Notes: generated by a model not told the origin, from the sequence alone. 64,000 nt of DNA from Candidatus Zixiibacteriota bacterium (GCA_036480375.1 JAZGGI010000042.1:62001-126000), one strand, 5' to 3'. Positions 19,388 to 29,540 are shown, counted from the first letter of the stretch. Numbers and translations are program-made.

Positions 19388-20566
19388 GTGTCAGACAAAA
19401 TATATAGCTCAAATAGTGAAACTTCAAGAATGTTAGTATTTTTGGGTTCAGGGGTTTCATATAAATCTGGTTTGCCGGATGTTAATAAAATTACCAATGA
19501 AGTATTAGATGGCAAATGGTTTAAGTATACCGATCAGAATTACTGGCCAATAACTTCTGATATAGTAATACCCTCTAATGATAACACAAAAGAGATACAG
19601 GCATTTTTGAGTATTTTGAAAGATGTCATCGATCCTTACTATTTAGAACGAACGGGTGAGGCATGTAATTATGAAGATTTATATTATGTATGCCAACAAA
19701 TTTCGGAGAATGAGTACGGTATAACTAACAATCCTGCTGTAAATCCATTTATAAAAGAAATGAAAATGCAAACCGAATCATTAGGACAACTAAATAAGCT
19801 TGCTAAATATGCAGTATACTTAATTCATTGCGTAGTATGGCGATTGTTAACAAATGAAAATATAGTTAAAGGTTTTGATTTAATAAAGGAACTTATTGAA
19901 AACAATATTGGTGTAGATATTGCTACTTTAAATCATGATTTATTGATTGAAAGGTATTTGGAAAGTTCAGGTATTGAATATTCTGATGGATTTGACAAAA
20001 AGGAAGTCGATATTAGGTTTATTAGTGAAAATCCATTCGAATCTTGCGACAAGGTTCGTGTTTTCAAATTACATGGTTCAATAAATTGGTTTCGCTTTGA
20101 AAGAGAAATTATTGAAAACGGAAAACCAGTTGTGCTCAAAAGGTATGGAGTAGATACAATAAACGATTATATGCATTGTCGTGATTTGAATGGTGAATAT
20201 TATGATGTTTCTACTTGGATGCCGATGTTTTTATCCGGATCTGTTAATAAGTTATTTAAGTACAATTTTGGCATTTTCAAGCATATTCTTTATCATTTTG
20301 ATGAATGTCTGAACAAACATAATAGAATCTTAATGTCAGGATATGGATGGTCGGACATTGGCATAAATGGCCGTTTGTTGGAGTGGCTTGGTTCAAGTAT
20401 GGATAATGCACTTGTTTTGTTGCATGAAAATCCTCAAGAGATTAGCCACAAAATGGTCAATTCAGGAAAAAATGTTTATGATGAATATAAAAACGATGGA
20501 AGATTGATAATGATTAAAAAATGGTTTTGCGATAGCAATTTTGATGACTTAAATCAACAAGCATAA
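19388..20566 (+). CDS. SIR2-like domain protein (stand-alone, AT-rich)
   Basis: About 392 residues from a GTG start at 19388, 5 nt after GGAGG. The SIR2-like NAD-binding fold is marked by LVFLGSGVSYKSGLPD at the N-terminus, ATLNHD near residue 180 and KLHGSINWF near 225, matching the glycine-rich loop, the TxNxD and the HGS motifs. The family (SIR2_2-like) includes NAD-hydrolysing effectors of antiphage systems and uncharacterised enzymes. There is no partner (Argonaute, helicase, HerA or sensor) next to it. Codon use is much more AT-rich than in the flanking genes, which suggests transfer. An NADase role is inference. Confidence 0.75.
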   Translation: MSDKIYSSNSETSRMLVFLGSGVSYKSGLPDVNKITNEVLDGKWFKYTDQNYWPITSDIVIPSNDNTKEIQAFLSILKDVIDPYYLERTGEACNYEDLYYVCQQISENEYGITNNPAVNPFIKEMKMQTESLGQLNKLAKYAVYLIHCVVWRLLTNENIVKGFDLIKELIENNIGVDIATLNHDLLIERYLESSGIEYSDGFDKKEVDIRFISENPFESCDKVRVFKLHGSINWFRFEREIIENGKPVVLKRYGVDTINDYMHCRDLNGEYYDVSTWMPMFLSGSVNKLFKYNFGIFKHILYHFDECLNKHNRILMSGYGWSDIGINGRLLEWLGSSMDNALVLLHENPQEISHKMVNSGKNVYDEYKNDGRLIMIKKWFCDSNFDDLNQQA

Positions 20567-20592
20567 AAAAAGCCCGGCTATCAAACCGGGCT
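20565..20592 (-). terminator. Rho-independent terminator of the tricorn-like gene
   Basis: On the minus strand AGCCCGG and CCGGGCT form a 7-bp stem with an 8-nt loop followed by seven T. It lies between two convergent genes and overlaps the SIR2-like stop codon. Confidence 0.85.
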
Positions 20593-20600
20593 CACAGTTC

Positions 20601-23600
20601 TTATTTCTTCCTGAATGATTTATCCGGGTATGGCGGAGGTGTGGGAATCTCAACCGGATGCTGTCTAATTTGTTCTTTCAGATATTCGATAGCCGCTTCC
20701 AGTTGGGCATCTTTGCCCATAAACGTTTCATGCGGCGGATTATCCAAAATTATATCCGGTTCAAATCCGTGTCCTTCAATAACCCATTCGCTATCGTCGT
20801 TATAAACACCGGACTGAGCTGCTGACGCGATACCCCGGTCCACCATGCGATTGTTAAATGATAGCCAGATTTCGCCGCCCCAGGTTCGGACCCCGATGAC
20901 TTTGCCGATTTCGAGCTGTCTGATTCCTTCACAGAACAGCTCGCCGTCGGAGGCCGTCCACTCATTACACAGCACCACAATATGACCACCGAAAGAACTT
21001 TGCATATTGGGGTATGGCCGACCAGTTCTCGATTTCCAATAAACCCACGGTTTGCGAATTAATGATGATAAAATCCAACTATCGGTATTCCCGCCGGTAT
21101 TATTGCGTACATCGACAATGAGTCCTTTTTTATGGAGAGACGCATAAAAATCGCGCACCCAGTAGGTATAACTGCTGGTTCCCATATTTCTAAGATGCAC
21201 ATATCCGATGTCATCATCGCTGTCTTCCTCGACTTTCAGACGCCGCGAATATTCCCAGTCTATATACCTGAGATTGCGAGCCGTTCTGGTCGAAATCGGT
21301 TTTACGATAACATCACGACTGTCGCCCTTATCGGTAGATTTGACTTTTATGCGAACCTGATTCCCAACTTGACCACGAAGCAGCATCTCCAGTTGAGGAA
21401 CTGAAAGGGCTGATACGCCATTAACTTCGATGATTATATCTCCTTTATTGACATCAACACCCGGAGCATTTAGGGGGCTGCCGGTATGAGGCTCGTCGGG
21501 ATCGGATTGATAAATATATTCAACTCGGAAACCGTCCTGCTTTTCATCCCGCATCAAAAGCGCTCCCAGCGAGGCGGTTTTGATATCATCATCGCCTTTG
21601 CGGAAATCACCGCCAGAGACATAAATATGGAGGGCCGATAATTCTCCAACCATTTCTCCGATGAGATCGGAAAGTTCACTGCGGTCGGTGATACGATCTA
21701 CAAGGGGAAGATATTTCTTTAGGATGCCTTCCCAATCTACTTGATGCATTCCGGGATCGTAGAAATAATCGCGCTCCAACCGCCAGGCGTCGATAAACAT
21801 CTGGCGCCATTCCCGTTTGGGATCGACGGTAAACGTCCAATCGCTTAGATCAACTTTGCTTTTTGACAACTCAGATGGGGCCGATGTTTTGGCATCGATG
21901 ACATAAAAAGCGTCGCCTTTTTTAACCAGTAATTTTTTACCGTCCTGCGACAATTCATAACTGTTAACCCCGGATAACAAAGTTTTTACTTCGGCATCTT
22001 TGTTTTTTATCTCAATAGTCTGGAGTTTATTTTTATTGTCATGCAGGGCACGGGACAACCAGAAAAACTGCTCGTCGTTCGCGCTTAGTGAAAAATAATT
22101 TCCCGCCGGGACGGGGACATCCAGCAGGCGCGAGGCAATGCCATCGGCATCAATCGAGATAACTAATTTTTCCTTCTCCTCGTCATCATCCTTGTTATCC
22201 TTGTCATTTTTTTCCTCTTTTTTGGGGGATAATTCGTTTTCCGGTTTGAAGGGGGATACTTGATCTTTCAGAAGGGGAATCATAAAGATTTTGGTCATTT
22301 TATCCAAAGCTGTAAAGGGCTGACGAGAGCCCCAGGGACTGCCGGTGATGGGTTGGAAATTCCGATCAGACAGGAAATAAAGCCATTTACCATCAGGGCT
22401 CCAGACCGGACTGAAATCTTCATATCGTTCGGACGTCAACGCGATTTTGGTTTTATCCTTGAGGTCATAGACGATAATCTGGAAAAGGCCTGCGCCAACA
22501 TTCTTGCAGTAAGCCAGCCAGCGATTATCCGGAGCCCAGTAAGCGTTTGAGATGCCGTATATTTCCGAGGTATCAATAACCGTATGCGAGTTATCATTGA
22601 TATCATACAGCCAGAGTTTTTGATTTTTATCGGTGTAGGCCAGATACTTCCCATCCGGGGATGGAATTCCGTCAAACCGTAATATTTTTCCGTTATCCGT
22701 AAGCTGTTTCGGATTTCCGATTCCATTGCCCGGAATTTGCCAGAATTCCATCTCGCCTGAGGCGTCGGATAAAGCAATCAATGAATCGGTACCAGGCAGG
22801 AAGCGGGTATCGCGATAACGGATACCGTCTTCGTGAGTGGCTTCAATCAAGCGACCCTTCTCGACCGGCGCGACAAAAATCCGCCCTCTTGATGTCAGCA
22901 CAATTTTATCGTTGTCTGCCGACAAATGCGTACTGGTCAAATAGGTAAACGGTTCTTTAATCCATTTTTCCCGCAGGTGATCGAAATCGGATGAAAGATG
23001 AATATCGAGTTTTTTTTCGGTGTCGTCGATGAAATCATACAGATACAAATCGGCCCCGGCCTGATATACTATTTTCCCTTTTGATAATGACGGTGACTTG
23101 GCGTCGAAACTGGTTTGAAAAGTATGCTGCTTTTTATCGCTTCCGCCTTCGTCCATCGACCAGACATTCATAATACCGTCGCGATCAGTCAGAAAATATA
23201 TGCGGCCATCATAATACATCGGCGAACTATTTGTGCCGGTATAATCGTCAGTTAGATTAACCGCCTCCTCGGAGCCGTTTTCGAATTTCCAGATATTCTG
23301 CGCTGAGCCGCCGCGATAACGTTTGGTATAACTTCCCTGAAACGGCAATCGCGTGAAATATAGAGTGCCGCCCGAAGAATTATAGGTTCCCTGGGCCGCC
23401 TGGCTAAGCGGAATGATTTCAAATTTCGCACTGGCGGGATTCAAACTAACTAACTGAGTATTGGGAAGAGTCGAATAGGAACCGGTCGAATACAGAATTT
23501 TTCCGTCCGGCGACCATCCCTGCACGTATGAAGCGCGGCTGTTGCTGGTCAACCGTTGCGGAAGTCCGCCGTTTATCGGCATGATATAAACATCCGCGGG

Positions 23601-23885
23601 GCCTTCATAACGAGCCGTGAACGCGATAATTTTACCGTCATGCGAAATTACCGGATGCGTTTCCTGATCGGGATGAGTAGTTAATCTCCGCGCCGCGCCG
23701 CCGTTAACGTTTACTTTCCATACATCACCTTCGGCGACAAAGACAATAGTTTCACCATGGATAGCCGGAAAACGATAATATCCGATCTTTCCCGATGCGC
23801 TGTTTTGATCGGCCCGGATTATCTCTGAATAAGAAAAGGCTAACAGAATTAAAAAAAGAAAGGATAAAAAGAAGGTCCGCCTCAT
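20601..23885 (-). CDS. Tricorn-like secreted S41 protease
   Basis: 1094 residues, start behind GGAGGAAATT. A signal peptide (1-25) is followed by two WD40/TolB-type beta-propellers (about 30-330 and 330-680, repeats such as SHDGKIIAFT, SPDGKWLYFLS), with a lysine/aspartate-rich linker near 550-575 between blades. A helical C1 region (about 690-770), a PDZ domain (about 790-860, GDIIIEVNGVSA) and an S41 catalytic domain follow. The nucleophile serine is in NEWTASDGELF and the GELSALHIYV segment corresponds to the histidine-bearing strand of tricorn. Archaeal tricorn is cytosolic and degrades proteasome products; the signal peptide here suggests a periplasmic peptide-processing role. Confidence 0.9.
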   Translation of the reverse strand: MRRTFFLSFLFLILLAFSYSEIIRADQNSASGKIGYYRFPAIHGETIVFVAEGDVWKVNVNGGAARRLTTHPDQETHPVISHDGKIIAFTARYEGPADVYIMPINGGLPQRLTSNSRASYVQGWSPDGKILYSTGSYSTLPNTQLVSLNPASAKFEIIPLSQAAQGTYNSSGGTLYFTRLPFQGSYTKRYRGGSAQNIWKFENGSEEAVNLTDDYTGTNSSPMYYDGRIYFLTDRDGIMNVWSMDEGGSDKKQHTFQTSFDAKSPSLSKGKIVYQAGADLYLYDFIDDTEKKLDIHLSSDFDHLREKWIKEPFTYLTSTHLSADNDKIVLTSRGRIFVAPVEKGRLIEATHEDGIRYRDTRFLPGTDSLIALSDASGEMEFWQIPGNGIGNPKQLTDNGKILRFDGIPSPDGKYLAYTDKNQKLWLYDINDNSHTVIDTSEIYGISNAYWAPDNRWLAYCKNVGAGLFQIIVYDLKDKTKIALTSERYEDFSPVWSPDGKWLYFLSDRNFQPITGSPWGSRQPFTALDKMTKIFMIPLLKDQVSPFKPENELSPKKEEKNDKDNKDDDEEKEKLVISIDADGIASRLLDVPVPAGNYFSLSANDEQFFWLSRALHDNKNKLQTIEIKNKDAEVKTLLSGVNSYELSQDGKKLLVKKGDAFYVIDAKTSAPSELSKSKVDLSDWTFTVDPKREWRQMFIDAWRLERDYFYDPGMHQVDWEGILKKYLPLVDRITDRSELSDLIGEMVGELSALHIYVSGGDFRKGDDDIKTASLGALLMRDEKQDGFRVEYIYQSDPDEPHTGSPLNAPGVDVNKGDIIIEVNGVSALSVPQLEMLLRGQVGNQVRIKVKSTDKGDSRDVIVKPISTRTARNLRYIDWEYSRRLKVEEDSDDDIGYVHLRNMGTSSYTYWVRDFYASLHKKGLIVDVRNNTGGNTDSWILSSLIRKPWVYWKSRTGRPYPNMQSSFGGHIVVLCNEWTASDGELFCEGIRQLEIGKVIGVRTWGGEIWLSFNNRMVDRGIASAAQSGVYNDDSEWVIEGHGFEPDIILDNPPHETFMGKDAQLEAAIEYLKEQIRQHPVEIPTPPPYPDKSFRKK

Positions 23886-24261
23886 AATTTCCTCCGGGTG
23901 AAAGATTAACTTAGAAAATTCGTTGCTTTATTAAATATTATAATACTGAATACGATTAATCAGGTCAACTGATTCAGGAAATTCAATTTTGCTGACTTGA
24001 GCTTATTTTATATTCCGCTGTTTTTGTATTTAAGGCAATCATTGATTATATGAAATAGTGGGGAACTGGTGATTTTAGTTATCGGAATAATGTTACGGTT
24101 GTTATTAATATTCCTCCAAAATACCCGATAGCAATTATCAGAGGAATATACCGGGTAAAATGAGTGCGCTCTTAATATAGTAGAAGATACTTACTCAGGT
24201 TGAAGTGATATGATATTTCACTTACCTGAAATATAAAAAAAATAATAGGCGACAATCAGAT
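23886..24261. other. 376-bp divergent intergenic region, AT-rich, no gene seen
   Basis: It lies between the divergent tricorn-like and HD-GYP genes. The only clear structure is the inverted repeat at 24195-24229, just before the HD-GYP gene. No coding frame or RNA gene is supported. Confidence 0.6.
24195..24229 (+). promoter_or_regulatory. Inverted repeat in the leader of the HD-GYP gene
   Basis: TCAGGT and ACCTGA form outer arms and AAGTGA and TCACTT inner arms, with a 2-nt bulge and a 9-nt loop. It ends 32 nt before the ATG. It could be an operator or an mRNA hairpin; function unknown. Confidence 0.45.
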
Positions 24262-25230
24262 ATGGCCGAAATGGTTCAAATCGACAGCAAGGAATTAATG
24301 CCGATTAATCTAAGCTCTCTTCGCATTGACAGTACGCTTGATTTCAATCTATACATAGAGATGGAACAGGAGTTTGTATTATTTCGCGCGCCAAGTCTCC
24401 CATTTACCGAAAAAACTCGAAAGACATTATTGGATAATGGGGTTGAACGGCTATATGTGCCCCAGGAGGACAAAAAATCTTACCACAGGTATATTGAACG
24501 TCATTTGAGCAACATAATAAACGATGATACCATCACTGAGGATTCAAAATCCGCGATTATTTACGATAGCGCTAAGATGGTTGTCAAGGATTTGCTTGAG
24601 AAACCATCATTACCGGAAAATCTCCAGCGCAGTCTGGCTTTGGTGGAATCGACAACGCTACACCTGCTAAAAACCGAGAGTTCCTTTCAGACTATGCTGA
24701 AAGTCATGTCCTTTAATTATACTACATATACGCATTCGGTAAATGTATGCACTATCGCGCTTGCCCTGGCCAGAAAAATGGGGATTCGGGATAATCAAAA
24801 CCTTCACCATCTGGGAATCGGCGCATTATTACATGATATTGGAAAATCGAAAATTTCCGCAAAAATACTGGACAAGAAAGGTCCGTTGGATACTTCTGAA
24901 ATGGAAATTATAAAACGCCACCCTCAATACGGATTTGAATTAATCATTAATTCGGAAATTATTCCCCACGAGTCGCATTATCCAATCTTGCAGCATCATG
25001 AGCGTGAAGACGGGAGCGGATATCCTCATAATTTGATTTCTAAAGAAATTCATAGATTCAGTAAAATCGTGGCTATCGCCGATGTTTTTGACGCCATGAC
25101 GACTCAGCGATCATATCGAAACGCAAAAGACGCTTATCCTGCCCTCACGGAAATGTATGATACTATTCATACTTTCGATAAAGAAATGTTGGTGACGCTG
25201 ACAAATCTTCTGGGTGCAGGCTCAAATTAA
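24262..25230 (+). CDS. HD-GYP domain protein (probable cyclic-di-GMP phosphodiesterase)
   Basis: 322 residues. An N-terminal region of about 100 residues resembles the DUF3391-like sensor part of this family. The HD-GYP domain spans about 150-320 with HDIGK near residue 194, RHPQYGFE, HHEREDGSGYP near 247 and a C-terminal ADVFDAMTTQRSYR block. All metal ligands and the GYP signature are present, so c-di-GMP hydrolysis is expected from the family. It has no receiver domain and no membrane segment, so it is probably soluble. It is monocistronic; the next gene is convergent. Confidence 0.9.
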   Translation: MAEMVQIDSKELMPINLSSLRIDSTLDFNLYIEMEQEFVLFRAPSLPFTEKTRKTLLDNGVERLYVPQEDKKSYHRYIERHLSNIINDDTITEDSKSAIIYDSAKMVVKDLLEKPSLPENLQRSLALVESTTLHLLKTESSFQTMLKVMSFNYTTYTHSVNVCTIALALARKMGIRDNQNLHHLGIGALLHDIGKSKISAKILDKKGPLDTSEMEIIKRHPQYGFELIINSEIIPHESHYPILQHHEREDGSGYPHNLISKEIHRFSKIVAIADVFDAMTTQRSYRNAKDAYPALTEMYDTIHTFDKEMLVTLTNLLGAGSN

Positions 25231-25256
25231 AATAATTCCCAAAACGATCAACTCCA

Positions 25257-26198
25257 TTAAAATTTCTTCTGATACGCGTGGCAATAAGGCTGGCCCTTTT
25301 TGTTGGAATAATAATCCTGATGATAATCTTCCGCCTTCCAGAAAGTACCGACGGGAGTTAATTCGGTTGCGACTTTGTAACCCTTATCTTTAAGAATACA
25401 GATAAGTTTTTCAGAAATTTGTTTTTGTTTTTCATCGGTATAGAAGATGGCTGAGCGGTATTGTTTTCCGATATCGGGTCCCTGGCGATCAATTTGAGTA
25501 GGATCATGAATTTCAAAAAATAATTTTGCGAGATCTTCATAACTAACAAGGCTGGGATCAAAGACGACTTCAACCGCCTCGGCATGGCCCGTGTTTTCGT
25601 AACAAACTTCTTTATAAGATGGGTTTTCAGTGCGGCCCCCTATATAACCAACCGTAGTTGAAATTACCCCGCCGGTCTTTTGCAAATAATATTCAACACC
25701 CCAGAAACAACCGCCTGCGATATACGCTTTTTGATATCTTTCAGGTTTTTCTTCGGGGATAAACTTCATGGAAATGGAATTGACACAATGCCGCGCATTT
25801 TTATCGGTGAAACCTTCGCCCAAAAACAGATGTCCGAGATGAGCGTCACAGTTTGCACAAAGGATTTCAGTTCTTCTACCATCGGCATCGGTTTGATGTT
25901 TCACGGCGCCTTTTATCTCATCATCGAAGCTGGGCCAACCACAATGGGCATCAAACTTATCTTCGGATTTATAAAGCGGAGCGTCGCAGCGTTTACAAAC
26001 GTAAGTTCCTGCTTTCCAATGATCATATAATTCACCGCTGAAGGGACGCTCGGTTCCTTTGTGAATAATTACCGCCGTTTCTGCGGGAGTAAGATCATTA
26101 TATTTTTTATTCTTAATTTCATCAGCCATTATTGTAATCTCAAATAGTAAAAGCAGGCAAACCGTCGCCCCTAATGTAAATTTGCTTAATCCTAACAT
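25257..26198 (-). CDS. msrAB: Fused methionine sulfoxide reductase MsrB-MsrA, exported
   Basis: 313 residues. A hydrophobic N-terminus (about 5-25) suggests export. An MsrB domain follows (about 35-155) with zinc cysteines CKRC and CANC and the catalytic cysteine in RHCVNS. An MsrA domain completes it (about 160-313) with the GGCFWG active site. MsrB reduces R- and MsrA S-methionine sulfoxide. The order MsrB then MsrA is less common than MsrA-MsrB but known. The catalytic MsrB residue is Cys, not Sec, which is notable given the UGA genes elsewhere in the window. It is convergent with the HD-GYP gene and about 25 bp from it. Confidence 0.93.
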   Translation of the reverse strand: MLGLSKFTLGATVCLLLLFEITIMADEIKNKKYNDLTPAETAVIIHKGTERPFSGELYDHWKAGTYVCKRCDAPLYKSEDKFDAHCGWPSFDDEIKGAVKHQTDADGRRTEILCANCDAHLGHLFLGEGFTDKNARHCVNSISMKFIPEEKPERYQKAYIAGGCFWGVEYYLQKTGGVISTTVGYIGGRTENPSYKEVCYENTGHAEAVEVVFDPSLVSYEDLAKLFFEIHDPTQIDRQGPDIGKQYRSAIFYTDEKQKQISEKLICILKDKGYKVATELTPVGTFWKAEDYHQDYYSNKKGQPYCHAYQKKF

Positions 26199-26406
26199 AC
26201 CGACCGGCTTTTAAAGTATTCTCAGATTCCATTCCTGTCATACATTAAAAACCATCGGGTAAGATTTTTGTTCCATTGGGGAAAATATAAAGGGAAAGAA
26301 TAAAGAAGCAGGCTGACAAATATTCCTGATAAAAATATCAGCCGGAAATTAAACACTTCCGGCCAATTAATGCATTCGGAGATAACTTTAAACCTGATAC
26401 CGTGAG

Positions 26407-27951
26407 TTATTCTCCCCGATTAGCCGCAATCTCCAAAAATTCAATTAAATCCCCGCGTAATTTTGCCAAAGAGGCTTCACGAATATACATCATGTGTCCG
26501 GCCTCATAAAAGCCCATGGTAACATTATCTCTCAGACTTTTATCCAGACCGAGATGATTGAAAGTATACTGAGTCGCGAAATAAGGCGTGGCCAAATCGT
26601 AATAGCCGTTGGCGACAAAAACTTTCAAATAGGGATTTTTCGTCATGGCGCTACGCAATCTTTCGGCGGTATTGACATATCGATTCTGATATCGCTTGTA
26701 ACTCCAGGGGCGAACCCGGCCGGTTAAAATTTCATAAGATAATTCGCTTTCGAATTTCAACTCCCGGCGCACGTAATCATTAAAGGTTGTGGAATATGGT
26801 CCCAGAATAACGGCGTCATAGCTGGGATCGTAATCGACGCCTTCCCCGGCGGCATCTGAATCGATACCTTTGAAACGGCTATCGAGACGGCCCACGGTTC
26901 TATGCTCATCCCGAAGCAGTTCTTTGACAAAACGATAGATCATAATGCGCATGTTGGTCTGCCTGACATATTCTTCCGAGAGCCCGGTAAAGCGAGCCAG
27001 TTTGGCCACTATTTCGTTACATTTCTCATCTGGCAGGTTGTCGCCCTTTAGCAATGCGGTGGCGTATTCACCCAGGGCAAATTCCTCAACCTGCTGCAAA
27101 GTTGCTTTCAAATCCGCCTGCAATTCGCCATCGAGTTGCTTGTGATACCAGGCCGTCGCCGTATAGGTAGGCAAAAAGAGAATATACGGCAGGTCGTTAC
27201 CGGCGCTGAAGCGGGCCGTTTGAAACTGAAGTATTGACGAAACGAGCATGATGCCGTTCAAGTACATACCATGTCGCCCCTGAAGATAATCGGAAAGCCC
27301 GGCGGCGCGCAGGGTTCCGTAACTTTCGCCAATCAAAAATTTGGGCGAGCTCCATCGTTCGTACCTGGTAAGACATAATCGGATAAATTCACCCACTGAG
27401 GAGATATCTTCATCGACGCCATGAAACTGTTTTGGATCCTCGCCTTCCACCGCACGGCTGAAGCCGGTACTGACCGGATCGATAAAGACCAGATCAGTTT
27501 TATCGATAAGTGAGTACTCATTATCGATTAATTCATACGGGGGCGGTAAGGCGTCGCCTTCCGGGGTCATCAGGACCCGGCGCGGCCCCAGAAGCCCCAT
27601 GTGCAACCAGACCGACGACGAACCCGGACCGCCATTGAAGGAAAAAGTTATCGGACGTCCGGCGAGATCTCCGGCATCGGTGCGAAAATATGCGATAAAA
27701 AATATCTCGGCGGTGGCGTCTTTGGTGTCAATTTTCAATGGCATCGTTCCCGCGATAGCTTTATATTCTATTTTCTTACCGTTAATCACAATCTCATGGG
27801 TTGTCTCTTTTAGATTTTCTTTTACTTCTGTCCTGGCCGGTTTTTTTCCTTCTTTGCCTTCCGGCTTTTTGTTGTCCTGAGAATAAACGCCTACGACAGC
27901 AAATAAGGATAAAATAAGGATTAAAAATATCGCGCGTGAAATCTTATACAT
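26407..27951 (-). CDS. Serine carboxypeptidase-like S10 family peptidase, secreted
   Basis: 514 residues with a signal peptide (about 1-24) and a charged lysine-rich linker (25-45). The alpha/beta-hydrolase peptidase S10 domain shows the substrate-binding block FNGGPGSSSVW near residue 105 and the nucleophile serine in GESYG near 207. The aspartate is in NGYYDLATPY near 447 and the histidine in YEAGHMMYI near 489. The triad is intact, so a carboxypeptidase acting in the periplasm or outside the cell is expected. It stands alone. The stem GCCGGAA/TTCCGGC just downstream (26341-26363) is a weak possible terminator. Confidence 0.9.
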   Translation of the reverse strand: MYKISRAIFLILILSLFAVVGVYSQDNKKPEGKEGKKPARTEVKENLKETTHEIVINGKKIEYKAIAGTMPLKIDTKDATAEIFFIAYFRTDAGDLAGRPITFSFNGGPGSSSVWLHMGLLGPRRVLMTPEGDALPPPYELIDNEYSLIDKTDLVFIDPVSTGFSRAVEGEDPKQFHGVDEDISSVGEFIRLCLTRYERWSSPKFLIGESYGTLRAAGLSDYLQGRHGMYLNGIMLVSSILQFQTARFSAGNDLPYILFLPTYTATAWYHKQLDGELQADLKATLQQVEEFALGEYATALLKGDNLPDEKCNEIVAKLARFTGLSEEYVRQTNMRIMIYRFVKELLRDEHRTVGRLDSRFKGIDSDAAGEGVDYDPSYDAVILGPYSTTFNDYVRRELKFESELSYEILTGRVRPWSYKRYQNRYVNTAERLRSAMTKNPYLKVFVANGYYDLATPYFATQYTFNHLGLDKSLRDNVTMGFYEAGHMMYIREASLAKLRGDLIEFLEIAANRGE

Positions 27952-28150
27952 CTCCTCACCTCCGATTTGAAGTGAACATAAAAGGAGCCGGCAAACATGT
28001 CAATGGCAATCACCGATCGATTCGGTCAGGATATCATTATTATGTAATCTGGCGTTGCTTTCTATAAGATCATCGATTATAATTCCTGTCGATTTCGTTA
28101 GCCTCTTCTTAATAATAAACCTTAATTGCATTTTTGTATTAGGAGAGAAA

Positions 28151-29497
28151 ATGACACCTGCAGTTCAACTTCGAATCGCGATAATTCTGGTGTGTTCACT
28201 TATTATTCTGGTTGGTTCGATTTCGGCTCAGGGGGCTAATGAAGAAACCCAAACAGCCGAGGAAAACGCCATTAACATATTCGTTGATGGTCCCTACGGC
28301 GGTTCTGATTATTTTCGCGAAAATATTACGATGGCTAATTTTGTCCGGGACCGCAAGCAGGCGGATATTCATATCTTAATTACTCGCCAGAGTACCGGCA
28401 GCGGCGGGCGAGAATATACGATCGAATTTATGGGTCAAAAAGATTTCTCCGGTATGCGAGATACACTGGTGTTCTATTCAAAAGAATCGGATACTGAGGA
28501 TATCATCCGGGAAGACCTGGTTAAAAAAATCAATGCTGGGCTGGTTCGATATGTCGCACGAACTCCGCAGATAGAGCACCTTTCAGTCTCATATTCCGCT
28601 CCGATTAAAAAAGAAAAAGTCAAAGATAAGTGGAACTACTGGGTCTTTCGTCTGGGAGGAAGTATTTGGGCTAACGGTCAAAAGTCAAGCAGTTCAATAA
28701 GTACATCCGGTAATTTTTCGGCCAGGCGAGTTACAGAAAACCTGCGATTGCAATTTTCAGGTTCCGGCCATTTTAACCGGGATCGATATGAATACAATGA
28801 TTTCTATGATGTGGTTATTGGTCAGGATATATCCCCCGAAGGAGATACAACAGTTATACTCGAAGAAAGGGATTCGCTGGTTGTTACTATTGATAAGTCT
28901 AATAGTAAATACACATCGGCAATTGTCTTTTGGGGCTTGAATGATCACTGGTCGATTGGAATTGCAGTTGAGGCTAATTCCTCAACATATAGTAATTTGA
29001 GATTCGGAACCGAAATATTCCCGGGACTGGAGTTTAACTATTTCCCGTATTCTGAATCAACCAGACGACAACTCAGATTTACATATTACCTTGGCGCCAA
29101 ATATCAGGACTACCAAGAGGAAACCCTCTACGATAAGCATAATGAATGGCTCTATAAGGAACACTTGGAAATTAGCCTGGAAATGATCGAACCCTGGGGC
29201 GAAGCAGATATAAATGTATCAGGCTCGCATCACTTTCATGATTTCTCGAAATATCGCCTAAATTTACACGGGGATTTAGAAATGCGCATTTTTGAAGGTT
29301 TATCATTTAATATGTACGGCAGCATATCCCGTATTCATGATCAGCTATCACTCAAAAAGGGTGGCGGAACCCGGGAAGATGTTTTATTACGCCGCACTGA
29401 ATTAGCTACCAATTACAATTATTCTATATCCTTCGGAATCAACTACAGCTTCGGCTCAATATATAACAACATTGTCAATCCTCGCTTTGGGTACTGA
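28151..29497 (+). CDS. Conserved outer-membrane-type protein of unknown function
   Basis: About 448 residues from the ATG at 28151 (AGGAGA Shine-Dalgarno), which starts a signal peptide ending near SISAQG; an ATG at 28055 would precede it by 32 residues and is less likely. The N-terminal part (about 40-150) contains FVDGPYGGSDYFRENI, FVRDRKQADIHILITRQ, GREYTIEFMGQ and INAGLVRYVARTP. I recall these blocks from an uncharacterised family seen in several Bacteroidota/Gemmatimonadota-type genomes. The remainder is alternating aromatic strands ending in a phenylalanine/tyrosine-rich tail, consistent with a beta barrel. No catalytic motif is visible. It has its own terminator. Confidence 0.78.
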   Translation: MTPAVQLRIAIILVCSLIILVGSISAQGANEETQTAEENAINIFVDGPYGGSDYFRENITMANFVRDRKQADIHILITRQSTGSGGREYTIEFMGQKDFSGMRDTLVFYSKESDTEDIIREDLVKKINAGLVRYVARTPQIEHLSVSYSAPIKKEKVKDKWNYWVFRLGGSIWANGQKSSSSISTSGNFSARRVTENLRLQFSGSGHFNRDRYEYNDFYDVVIGQDISPEGDTTVILEERDSLVVTIDKSNSKYTSAIVFWGLNDHWSIGIAVEANSSTYSNLRFGTEIFPGLEFNYFPYSESTRRQLRFTYYLGAKYQDYQEETLYDKHNEWLYKEHLEISLEMIEPWGEADINVSGSHHFHDFSKYRLNLHGDLEMRIFEGLSFNMYGSISRIHDQLSLKKGGGTREDVLLRRTELATNYNYSISFGINYSFGSIYNNIVNPRFGY

Positions 29498-29540
29498 TGC
29501 GTAAGTTTCTGGTATATTACGATTTTCATGAATCCTAAAA

